Part shown: positions 9,301 to 18,260 of the stretch, one piece after another
How the letters are laid out: each line of letters starts with the position of its first letter
Numbering within the stretch: the first letter of the stretch is position 1
Assembly: GCA_003989075.1 (NCBI GenBank)
Contig: RXIX01000001.1
Coordinates: 1 to 64,000, forward strand
Source: Candidatus Competibacteraceae bacterium
GTDB lineage: Bacteria; Pseudomonadota; Gammaproteobacteria; Competibacterales; Competibacteraceae
Direction of reading: 5' to 3'
Length of the DNA stretch: 64,000 nt
Notes under the pieces: generated by a model
Told to the model about the DNA's origin: nothing
The model's database searches: none
The model's input: the letters and a program-made list of their open reading frames with translations, nothing else
Translations under genes and position numbers: made by a program

Positions 9301-10098
9301 TTACTGGACGTCTTTCAGCCAGTCGGTATTCTTAAACCATTTCTGCTGCAGCTTTTCGTGCTCGCCGTTCGTCTTGATCTTGACCAGGAAGGCGTTGATT
9401 GCCTTGAGGAATTCGGGATCGCCCTTGGCGATGGCCCAGCCGATCGGTTCGTCGGTAAACGGCTTGTCGAGGAATACCAGCTTGCCCTCGCCGCGCTGCA
9501 CGTTGGCGACCAGGTTATAGGGCGAGTCGTAGATAAAGGCGTCTACCTTGCCGTTGACCACTTCCATCACCCCTTCAGCCTCGGTTTCGTAGGAGAAATA
9601 CTTGGCCTTGGGAATGTACTTCTTGGTGGCGATTTCGCCGGTGGTGCCGAGCTTGGAGGCGACCTTGTACTGAGACTTGTTCAGATCCTTGTAGGATTTG
9701 ACCTTGTCGGCGAGATCCTTGCGCAGCAGGATGGTCTGGCCAACCAGCATGTACGGCTCGGAGAAATCGATCTTCTGGGCGCGCTCCTCAGTGATGGTCA
9801 TGCCGCTCATGATGATGTCGCACTTGTCGGTGAGCAGCGCCGGGATAATGCCGTCCCAGGCGGTGCTGACCAGTTCCAGCTTGGCGGCACCCAGATCCTT
9901 GGCCATCAGTGCGGCCAGATCGGGATCGAAGCCGACAATTTCGCCGCGCTTGTTGGTCAGTTCAAACGGCATATAGGCCGGTTCCAGGCAGACCCGCAGG
10001 CCGTCCTTCTTAATCTGTTCCAGCTTGCCGGCCCAGGCGGGCGACAGATTCAGGCTGAATACGGCCAGCGCGGCCAGCGCAAGCAGACGCTTTTTCAT
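9301..10098 (-). CDS. Periplasmic amino-acid-binding protein (GlnH/HisJ/ArtJ family)
   Basis: The 265-residue protein begins with a Sec signal peptide (MKKRLLALAALAVF, cleavage near PAWAG). It shows the SBP family 3 pattern: EPAYMPFEL, GFDPDLAALMAKDL, SGMTITEERAQKIDFSEPY and a C-terminal QQKWF. It captures a polar amino acid for the permease immediately downstream. The ligand is not readable from sequence, but the nearby ArgD-like transaminase makes basic amino acids or derivatives plausible. ATG 10098 has GGAG-like bases upstream. Confidence 0.9.
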   Translation of the reverse strand: MKKRLLALAALAVFSLNLSPAWAGKLEQIKKDGLRVCLEPAYMPFELTNKRGEIVGFDPDLAALMAKDLGAAKLELVSTAWDGIIPALLTDKCDIIMSGMTITEERAQKIDFSEPYMLVGQTILLRKDLADKVKSYKDLNKSQYKVASKLGTTGEIATKKYIPKAKYFSYETEAEGVMEVVNGKVDAFIYDSPYNLVANVQRGEGKLVFLDKPFTDEPIGWAIAKGDPEFLKAINAFLVKIKTNGEHEKLQQKWFKNTDWLKDVQ

Positions 10099-10231
10099 GC
10101 AGGAACGCTCCTCTCTAGACGGCTCGAAGATCGCAATGACGGATGGACGAGGCGCCGACCTTGAGCCGGCCGGCGCATACCGCCGAATACTACCGTTTCA
10201 TGACGCAAGAGGACAGTCATCATGCGCGCTG

Positions 10232-10387
10232 CTAGGTGGATTTGCCCTCGTCGAGCAGTTCCTTGATCACCATGCGCGTACCGCAATCCGGGCAGCGGGG
10301 CATTTCCTCAATGGGGATGTAGATGATCTCGGTGTAGCGACACCGCGGGCATTCGACCTGCACGGGTTCGGCCTTATCACGCTGCAT
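10232..10387 (-). CDS. 51-residue zinc-ribbon protein
   Basis: This short frame starts at ATG 10387 with GAGGAG about eight bases upstream and ends at TAG 10232. It encodes two cysteine pairs, CPRC and CPDC, about 20 residues apart, framed by a strand-rich core (YTEIIYIPIEEMP). That is a small treble-clef or rubredoxin-like zinc ribbon. No function can be assigned. It lies 27 bases after the aminotransferase gene and before the binding-protein gene on the same strand, so it is probably part of that transcript. Confidence 0.7.
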   Translation of the reverse strand: MQRDKAEPVQVECPRCRYTEIIYIPIEEMPRCPDCGTRMVIKELLDEGKST

Positions 10388-10414
10388 GGTAAAACTCCTC
10401 GCCCAGGGGGCGGG

Positions 10415-11686
<1,272 letters not shown>

Positions 11687-11906
11687 TTACTGCGCGCTTA
11701 GTGCAGTCCGCAGCGGTGATCGTTCCCTGCGCCGCCCGCGCAGCGGTGCCGACAGCAGTGAATATCTGCCCCGGTCCTCCGGTAGAACGACCGGGAGCAG
11801 GGGTGCTGGTATCGGCGACCGTGACGTCGCTGCTGCCTTGACCCGGCCCATCGGTCATGCGCTCCCGACGGGCGTGGGCAGGCGCTGGCCCGTATCGGGT
11901 TGCGGG

Positions 11907-13496
11907 TCAATCCCTGAACATGCGCGGTAACAGCCTGACGAAGTGGAACAGGCCACGCAGGCGATTGCCCAGTCCACGGCCGTGCAGCAGGTGCAGTGCG
12001 CCTTTCAAGCCTTCGTAGAGCGTAGCGTCATACGGATGCCAGAACAGGTTGCGCTTGGCAAAGTGCAGCAGTTCAGTGGTCACTACCTGCGGCTGGGTCA
12101 TCTCGTCAAAGCCCAGTTCGCCATGACTGCGGCCAATGCCGGATTCCTTGACGCCGCCCCACGGCGTTTCCGCCATGCCATGGGTCAAGAGATGATCGTT
12201 AATGGTAATTACGCCAGCATGAATGCGCCGCCCCAGCGCTACCGCCTCGCGGGTATTGCGTGACCACACCGACCCGGTCAGGCCCAGGCTGGAATCGTTG
12301 GCCAGTTCAATTGCCTGATCCATGTCATCCACCGCCATGATGCCCAGCACCGGCCCAAAGGTTTCCTCGCGCATCAGCTCCATGCGGTGATCGACATGGG
12401 TCAGCACCGTCACCGGGTAGAAATTGGCGTGGGCGTGGGCCGGGTCAATTCTGACCTGAGCGAGAATGGTCGCACCCTTAGCCAGCGCATCATCCACCTG
12501 ACGCTGAATGGTCTTGAGCTGGCGTTCGGTGCACATCGCGCCGATATCGACGTTGTGATGGGTATTCGGTCCCTGGCGCAGTGCTTCCACCTTCTGCTTG
12601 AGCAGAGCGATGAACGGTTCATACACCTCCCGGTGCACATAGATGCGCTCGACGCCGCCGCAGGACTGGCCGCTGTTCTGCAGGCCGGCCCACATCGCGC
12701 CATTGACCGCCCGTTCCAGATGCGCGTCCGGGCAGACCAGCATCGGATCATTGCCGCCCAGTTCCAGCGAGACCGGCACCAGGCTCTCGGCGGCCTTGGC
12801 CATCAGAATCTTGCCGACCGGCACGGAACCGGTGAAGAACAGCTTGTCGACGTGGTTGTCCGGTTCGAGCAGGATTTGCCCGATGATAGCGCCGGGAATG
12901 TTGAGGTGAATGAACACATCGGCGGGCAGACCGGCGGCCACGATCATCTCCTCGATCTTGCGCCCGACCATCTGGGTTTCCGGCGCGGTCTTGAAGATCA
13001 CCGTATTACCGGCGAGCAGGGCCGGCACGATCTCGTGCATCGGAATGCCCAGCGGATAATTCCACGGCGCGATGATGCCGATAACGCCAAAGGGCAGACG
13101 GAAAATGCGGCTGCGCTTGTTGAGAAACAGCAGGGAACCGCTACGCACCTTGCGCGGCTTGAGAAAACGCCGGGTGTTGCGGGCGTAGTAATCGACTGCC
13201 ATGGCGCTGGGCAGTACTTCAGTGGCCAGCGCCTCGACGCGGGTTTTGCCGACATCCTTGGAAATGGTCTCGCTGACGGCATCGGCATGCTCGACCAGGT
13301 AATCGCGAATGCGCAACACAAAGCGCACCCGTTCCGCCAGCGGCAGTGCTGCCCAGGCGGGTTGCGCGGCGCGGGCGCGGCGGATGGCTTCGCGGGCTTC
13401 CTCGGCGCTGTTCATTTGCGAGAAGCCAACGATATCGCCAGTGGCGGGATTGACACAGACGGTCTTGTGCAGGTCGAAGGTTTCGGGGGTGCTCAT
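11907..13496 (-). CDS. NAD(P)-dependent aldehyde dehydrogenase
   Basis: The 529-residue protein has the ALDH cofactor and catalytic motifs: APWNYPLGIPM, FTGSVPVGK, the general-base glutamate in LELGGNDPM, the nucleophilic cysteine in NSGQSCGGVERIYV and EETFGPVLG. It oxidises an aldehyde to the acid. The C-terminal 50 residues, basic and hydrophobic (HFAKRNLFWHPYD and LFHFVRLLPR), go beyond the usual core and could associate with membrane. ATG 13496 has GAGGAG eight bases upstream. The open frame continues to 13691 but that part shows no ALDH similarity. The substrate is unknown. Confidence 0.85.
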   Translation of the reverse strand: MSTPETFDLHKTVCVNPATGDIVGFSQMNSAEEAREAIRRARAAQPAWAALPLAERVRFVLRIRDYLVEHADAVSETISKDVGKTRVEALATEVLPSAMAVDYYARNTRRFLKPRKVRSGSLLFLNKRSRIFRLPFGVIGIIAPWNYPLGIPMHEIVPALLAGNTVIFKTAPETQMVGRKIEEMIVAAGLPADVFIHLNIPGAIIGQILLEPDNHVDKLFFTGSVPVGKILMAKAAESLVPVSLELGGNDPMLVCPDAHLERAVNGAMWAGLQNSGQSCGGVERIYVHREVYEPFIALLKQKVEALRQGPNTHHNVDIGAMCTERQLKTIQRQVDDALAKGATILAQVRIDPAHAHANFYPVTVLTHVDHRMELMREETFGPVLGIMAVDDMDQAIELANDSSLGLTGSVWSRNTREAVALGRRIHAGVITINDHLLTHGMAETPWGGVKESGIGRSHGELGFDEMTQPQVVTTELLHFAKRNLFWHPYDATLYEGLKGALHLLHGRGLGNRLRGLFHFVRLLPRMFRD

Positions 13497-13737
13497 GGCG
13501 GGCGCTCCTCGGTACGGGGGTACGGGTAAACAGGGCAGGACAGGCGCGGCGAACGGCTTGTGCAGGGGCCGCTGCTCACGGGATACAGTTTCGGTATAGC
13601 CGGGCCATGGCAGTATTGGCTTGTAAGAGCTGGCTTTTCTTGCCAATGCCGCGCGATCATCCGCCGCACCGATTTGCCCGGATTTGCCCACCTCGGTTAC
13701 ATTCCAGCGTCCTTATCCGCAGCCGCGACGGTCGACC

Positions 13738-14085
13738 ATGTCCAAGATCACTAAAAGCATCTACCGGGTTCTGTTTATCAACCAGGGCAAGTTGTACGAG
13801 TTGTATGCGCGCAGCATTTATCAGGGTGAGTTGTACGGTTTCATCGAGGTCGAGGAGCTGATTTTTGGTGAGCGTTCCAGCGTGCTGGTCAATCCGGCCG
13901 AAGAGCGCTTGCAGAATGAGTTCAGCGGTGTGCAGCGTACCTTCATCCCTCTGCACTATGTGGTGCGCATCGATGAAGTCGAGCGTGAGGGGGTGAGCAA
14001 GATTCGTCCGGTGGAAGGCGGCGATAACGTGATGTCCTTTCCGCAGCCGCTGGTGCCACCCGGCGGTGGGCGTGGTAAGGATTGA
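13738..14085 (+). CDS. DUF1820 family protein
   Basis: The 115-residue protein starts MSKITKSIYRVLFINQGK and contains YELYARSIYQGELYGFIEVEE and IPLHYVVRIDEVE, matching DUF1820, a small conserved proteobacterial family of unknown function. The ATG at 13738 is chosen because conservation begins there. The frame extends further upstream without support. The C-terminal tail is glycine/proline rich. It precedes a small membrane protein gene on the same strand. Confidence 0.8.
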   Translation: MSKITKSIYRVLFINQGKLYELYARSIYQGELYGFIEVEELIFGERSSVLVNPAEERLQNEFSGVQRTFIPLHYVVRIDEVEREGVSKIRPVEGGDNVMSFPQPLVPPGGGRGKD

Positions 14086-14118
14086 GGCGGTTTGATAACG
14101 GTTCAGACGGAGGCGGGC

Positions 14119-14313
14119 ATGGAAACGGCAGCATGGTGGGAAATTCTGCTGGGTGGACTGGCGGCGGTGCTGGTGGTGCTGTGGTTCCGGCCCAGCATCC
14201 GGGCGGCAATCGAACGGGGTCGCACAGCGACGAAGGATTGGCCGGCGGCACTGATTCCGCTGGCGCTGGTGGTGCTGTTCGTGCTGTTGCTGATTGCGTC
14301 GGTGCGGTCATGA
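14119..14313 (+). CDS. Small two-helix membrane protein
   Basis: This 64-residue protein has two hydrophobic segments (WWEILLGGLAAVLVVLWF and LIPLALVVLFVLLLIASV) separated by a basic, hydrophilic linker. GGAGG at 14109-14113 supports ATG 14119. Its stop codon overlaps the start of the glycosyltransferase gene (ATGA at 14310-14313), implying translational coupling. I do not recognise a family. The coupling suggests it might support the neighbouring glycosyltransferase at the membrane. Confidence 0.6.
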   Translation: METAAWWEILLGGLAAVLVVLWFRPSIRAAIERGRTATKDWPAALIPLALVVLFVLLLIASVRS

Positions 14314-15365
14314 ATGCCGCGCATTTCGTGCTGTGCGGCGACCCGGAAACGCTGAACGGTGGCTATCTGTACGACAAGCGCATCGTCGAGGGCCTGCGCG
14401 CCCAGGGCTGGAGCCTGCCCTGTCATGCCCTGCCGGATGGTTTTCCATGGCCGGATGCGGCAGCGCTGGCAGCGGCGGAGTCCCTGCTGAACAGCCTGGC
14501 CGATGGGGCGATGGTGGTAATCGATAATCAGGTGTTTGGCGCCCTGCCCGAACTGCTGCGGGCGCAGGCGGCGCGGTTGCGGCTGGTAGCGCTGGTGCAT
14601 CATCCGCTGGCGGCGGAAACCGGGCTGAGCGCGGCGGCGCAGGCACAGCTCCTGGTCAGTGAACAGGCGGCGCTGGCGGCAGCGGCGCGTGTGATCGTCA
14701 CCAGTCCGGTGACCGCCCGCACACTGGTCAATGAATACGCGGTGCCCGCCGGGCGCATTGGCGTGGTGCTGCCCGGTACCGAGCCGGCGCCGCTGGCGGC
14801 CGGTTCCGGTGGCGATGAGCTGTTGCTGCTGTGCGTGGCCTCGCTGACGCCGCGCAAGGGCCATGCGGTACTGCTGCGGGCGCTGGCCGGGCTGCGCCAG
14901 TACCGTTGGCATCTGCGCTGCATCGGCAGCCTGACGCGCGATGCCGGGACTGTTGCGCAGTTGCGGGCGCTGGTCGCGGAGCTGGGGTTGGAGGGCCGGG
15001 TGACCTTTGCTGGTGAGAAGCAGCCTGATGCGCTGGAGCCGGACTATCACCGGGCCGATCTTTTCGTGCTGCCGTCCTATCTGGAAGGCTATGGCATGGT
15101 GCTGGCCGAGGCGCTGGCGCGGGGCTTGCCCATCGTCAGTACGACCGGTGGCGCGATTCCCGATACGGTGCCGGCCGATGCGGGTCTGCTGGTGCCGCCG
15201 GGCGATGTTGCAGCACTGGCGGCGGCGCTGGATACGCTGTTCAGCGATGCCGGACAGCGCCAGCGCCTGGCTGCTGGCGCCCGCCGGGTCCGGGCGACTT
15301 TGATCGACTGGCCGGCAACCTGCGCGCGTTTTGCCGCTGAATTGCATCAGATTGGCGTGGATTGA
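14310..15365 (+). CDS. Family GT4 glycosyltransferase
   Basis: The 351-residue protein has a GT-B fold pattern: an N-terminal acceptor half beginning LCGDPETLNGGYLYD, and a C-terminal nucleotide-sugar half with VASLTPRKGHAVLLRAL and the E-x7-E motif in LEGYGMVLAEALARGLPIV. It should transfer a sugar with retention of configuration. Donor and acceptor are unknown. The start overlaps the stop of the small membrane protein gene by four bases. A minus-strand gene converges from the right with 16 bases between stops. Confidence 0.85.
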   Translation: MNAAHFVLCGDPETLNGGYLYDKRIVEGLRAQGWSLPCHALPDGFPWPDAAALAAAESLLNSLADGAMVVIDNQVFGALPELLRAQAARLRLVALVHHPLAAETGLSAAAQAQLLVSEQAALAAAARVIVTSPVTARTLVNEYAVPAGRIGVVLPGTEPAPLAAGSGGDELLLLCVASLTPRKGHAVLLRALAGLRQYRWHLRCIGSLTRDAGTVAQLRALVAELGLEGRVTFAGEKQPDALEPDYHRADLFVLPSYLEGYGMVLAEALARGLPIVSTTGGAIPDTVPADAGLLVPPGDVAALAAALDTLFSDAGQRQRLAAGARRVRATLIDWPATCARFAAELHQIGVD

Positions 15366-15381
15366 AACCGGCCGCGCGCAT

Positions 15382-16695
15382 TTATTCCAGGATCTCGGCA
15401 CGGTTGATATCGCTCAGGCGCAGCGACAGAGTGGCGCTGCCACCGGACTTGCGCACCGTGATCTGTAACATGCCCTCGCTGTTAATTGCGCCGATCTGGC
15501 CGGTATAGCGGGTGCCGTTGCTGGTTTGCAGGCGCACGATGCGGCCGCTGTGCCGCGCCAGTTCCGCCACCGGCAGCGGATGGAACTCGCGCTGCACTGT
15601 GATAGTGGACGGGGCGAGTGGCGAGAGCGGACTCTCGGTTTCCACTTTTGGCACCGGCGGCGGTTCGGGATTCAGCAGCCTGGCCAGGCGCGCCGCATCC
15701 CATTTCAGGCTCAGATCGCTCACCGGGGTCGAACCGACTGCCACGCTGAGCCCGAGCAGTTTGAGCACATCTTCGGGTGTATAGCCGGCCAGATCGGTGA
15801 CATCCAGCGGCGCCGGTGGCCGGGCCAGCACGGTCAGTTCGCCTTCGCTGGTGCCCAGGAAACGCCGATAGGCATCCAACAGGCCCGGGCCGGGGTCGAT
15901 ACCGAGTGTGCGCAGGCGCTCCGCCAGCCGGCGGACGTGATCATCCAGATAGGCCTCGACGCTCTTGCCGGCCTTGGCGGCGCAATAGGTATTGCGGCGC
16001 GCGTTAAAGCCGGCATCGCGCAGCACCAGGCGCAGATGGGTCAGGCGCGGCTGAAAGCTGAGCAGGGTGGCTGGGTTGAGTGGCTCGGCCGGGGTGGTGA
16101 TGCCGATATCCAGGTTCACGGTCGTCCAATCGCCGGTGTAGCTGTCCACCTGCAGCTCCAGGCGATGATCGCGCGGCGCGTAGCGATAGCCGATGCGCAG
16201 ATCGCTGAGCAACTGCGAGTAGCCCATGCTGCGCCATTCGGTGCCGCCGAAGCGGGTCAGGGAACCGCAGCCGAGTGCATCGAGATGATCGAACGGCGAG
16301 TCGGTTTCAGGCGTGACTGGGGCGTTGAGAAACCCGCCATCCAGTGGCAGATCAATCTGTTCTGCCGCTAGCGCCATCGCCTCGGGGAACTGGCCATGTC
16401 GCAGCCGCCAGTCCAGCAGGAGCAGATCGATGAGGTTGGGTGCGCTCAGGCGCAGGCTGCCGATCGACAGGGTATCGTTAAGCGCGTGCGGCATGATGCG
16501 CAGGCCGTCGATGCCGATCGAGCCTTGCGGGGCCAGGCTGACGCCGGCATAGCTGATCTCGGCGAAGGGTTTGGCCAGCTGCACCAGGTAATCGGCCTGC
16601 TGCCGGGTCTGATACCACAGATAGCCGGCGGCACCGGCAACAGCCAGCAGGACCACGACCAGAAGCGTGGCTGCAGCGATCATAAGCTTGCGCAT
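15382..16695 (-). CDS. Membrane-anchored hypothetical protein with an Sm-like C-terminal domain
   Basis: The 437-residue protein starts MRKLMIAAATLLVVVLLAV, a signal anchor, so the bulk should be periplasmic. The middle is a large domain without a family I know, with CGSL and NTYCAAKAG cysteines. The last 60 residues read like a small beta-barrel: GRIVRLQTSNGTRYTG, then GQIGAINSEGMLQITVR, then LSLRLSDINRAEIL, resembling an Sm/LSm fold. ATG 16695 has GAGG nine bases upstream; ATG 16713 has none. It is divergent from the DUF1015 gene. Function unknown, and the Sm-like call is inferred from pattern. Confidence 0.6.
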   Translation of the reverse strand: MRKLMIAAATLLVVVLLAVAGAAGYLWYQTRQQADYLVQLAKPFAEISYAGVSLAPQGSIGIDGLRIMPHALNDTLSIGSLRLSAPNLIDLLLLDWRLRHGQFPEAMALAAEQIDLPLDGGFLNAPVTPETDSPFDHLDALGCGSLTRFGGTEWRSMGYSQLLSDLRIGYRYAPRDHRLELQVDSYTGDWTTVNLDIGITTPAEPLNPATLLSFQPRLTHLRLVLRDAGFNARRNTYCAAKAGKSVEAYLDDHVRRLAERLRTLGIDPGPGLLDAYRRFLGTSEGELTVLARPPAPLDVTDLAGYTPEDVLKLLGLSVAVGSTPVSDLSLKWDAARLARLLNPEPPPVPKVETESPLSPLAPSTITVQREFHPLPVAELARHSGRIVRLQTSNGTRYTGQIGAINSEGMLQITVRKSGGSATLSLRLSDINRAEILE

Positions 16696-16877
16696 GGGTG
16701 GATACCTCGGCATGACGGGGAACAGGGGCGGCGCACGCAGCCGGCCCGCGCTGCCGCTCATGATACGCCGCCATGGAGCGCGTGACGGTCCTTTGCTAAG
16801 CTTGCGCCGGTTTTGCGGGCGCCATGGCCGCAGCGATTGCACCGAAGGTCCGCGTATCCACCAGAGAGATGTCGTCC

Positions 16878-18221
16878 ATGAATTTCGCGCAGATCGGCCT
16901 CCAGGTGCCGACGCTCCTGTTGCCCCGGCCGGGTGTGGATCTTACCCGCTGGGCGGTGGTCGCCTGCGACCAGTATACCTCGCAGCCGGATTACTGGGCG
17001 CGGGTCGAGGCCTGCGTGGGCGAGGCGCCTTCGACGCTACGCCTGATGCTGCCGGAAATTTACCTGGGCGCTGCCGACGAAGCGCAGCGTATCGCGGCGA
17101 TCCAGGCCACCATGCAGCGCTATCTGCACGAAGGTGTGCTGCAGCCGCAGCCGCCCGGTCTGTTGCGGATCGAGCGCGAAACCGCGCGCGGGCGCACGCG
17201 GCGCGGCCTGATCGCGGCCCTGGATCTGGAGCACTACGATTTCAACGCGGGCGCCCGCACCCTGATTCGGCCCACCGAAGGCACCATTCTCGAACGGCTG
17301 CCGCCCCGGGTGCGGGTGCGCGCACAGGCACCGCTGGAATTGCCACACGTCATGGTGCTGATCGATGACCCCGAGTGCAGCGTTATTGAGCCGCTGTTCG
17401 CTGAGCCGCAGGAGCCACTCTACGACGCGCCGCTGATGCTCGACAGCGGCCGGGTGCGCGGCTGGCGGGTTGATCATCCGCTGCTGATCCAGTGGGTCGC
17501 CGAGCAGCTCAGCCGGCTGGCCGACCCGGCGACCTTCAACGCCCGCTACGGGGTGCACGATGAGCCGGTGCTGCTGTATGCCATGGGCGATGGCAACCAT
17601 TCCTTCGCGACCGCCAAGACCATCTGGGACGAGATCAAGCGCAGCGCGCCGGACCCGGTGGCTATTCTCGAACACCCGGCCCGCCATGCTCTGGTGGAGC
17701 TGGTCAACCTGCATGATGCGGGCTTGGAATTTGAAGCCATTCACCGCGTGGCCTTCGGGATCGACAGTGGCGCGCTGCTGACGGCGCTGGCGGCGTTCTG
17801 CACGGCCGAGGGCGCGCGCGTGACGGTGCTTGAGTGCCCGGACTGGGCGGCGGCGCGGCAGGCCTGGGCGGAGCTGCAACAGCCCGGACGGCAGGTGATT
17901 GCCTTTGTCGCCGGGGCGCGCTGCGGCGTGCTGCGGATCGACCAGCCACGCCTGAGCCTGCCGGTGGCCACGCTGCAGGCGTTTCTCGATGCCTACCTGC
18001 CGCAGCAGCCCGGTGCGCGGCTCGACTACATTCATGGTGAGGACACGCTGTGCCAGCTCGGTGCTGCAGCGGGCAACATCGGCTTTTACCTGCCGGCGCT
18101 GGCCAAGGGCGATTTCTTCCGCACCATCATTCGCGATGGCGCGCTGCCGCGCAAAACCTTCTCGATGGGCGAAGCTGACGAGAAACGCTTTTATCTGGAG
18201 TGCCGGCGCATTATTCCCTGA
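16878..18221 (+). CDS. DUF1015 family protein
   Basis: The 447-residue protein shows features of DUF1015 (COG4198): LRPTEGTI-like RPTEGTILERLPPR, a central MGDGNHSFATAKTIWDEIK corresponding to the family's DGHHR-type motif, and a conserved C-terminal MGEADEKRFYLECR. The family is cytosolic with no established activity. ATG 16878 is used; ATG 16869 in the same frame is also possible. It is followed after 39 bases by an EF-G paralogue gene on the same strand. Confidence 0.7.
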   Translation: MNFAQIGLQVPTLLLPRPGVDLTRWAVVACDQYTSQPDYWARVEACVGEAPSTLRLMLPEIYLGAADEAQRIAAIQATMQRYLHEGVLQPQPPGLLRIERETARGRTRRGLIAALDLEHYDFNAGARTLIRPTEGTILERLPPRVRVRAQAPLELPHVMVLIDDPECSVIEPLFAEPQEPLYDAPLMLDSGRVRGWRVDHPLLIQWVAEQLSRLADPATFNARYGVHDEPVLLYAMGDGNHSFATAKTIWDEIKRSAPDPVAILEHPARHALVELVNLHDAGLEFEAIHRVAFGIDSGALLTALAAFCTAEGARVTVLECPDWAAARQAWAELQQPGRQVIAFVAGARCGVLRIDQPRLSLPVATLQAFLDAYLPQQPGARLDYIHGEDTLCQLGAAAGNIGFYLPALAKGDFFRTIIRDGALPRKTFSMGEADEKRFYLECRRIIP

Positions 18222-18260
18222 GAACGGTGCGCGTCGGCGCCGAGCAACGAGGATCGGGCG

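Noticed and set aside
12387-13529. Plus-strand 380-codon frame opposite the aldehyde dehydrogenase gene
   Set aside because: Antisense to intact ALDH catalytic motifs; no ribosome site or domain.
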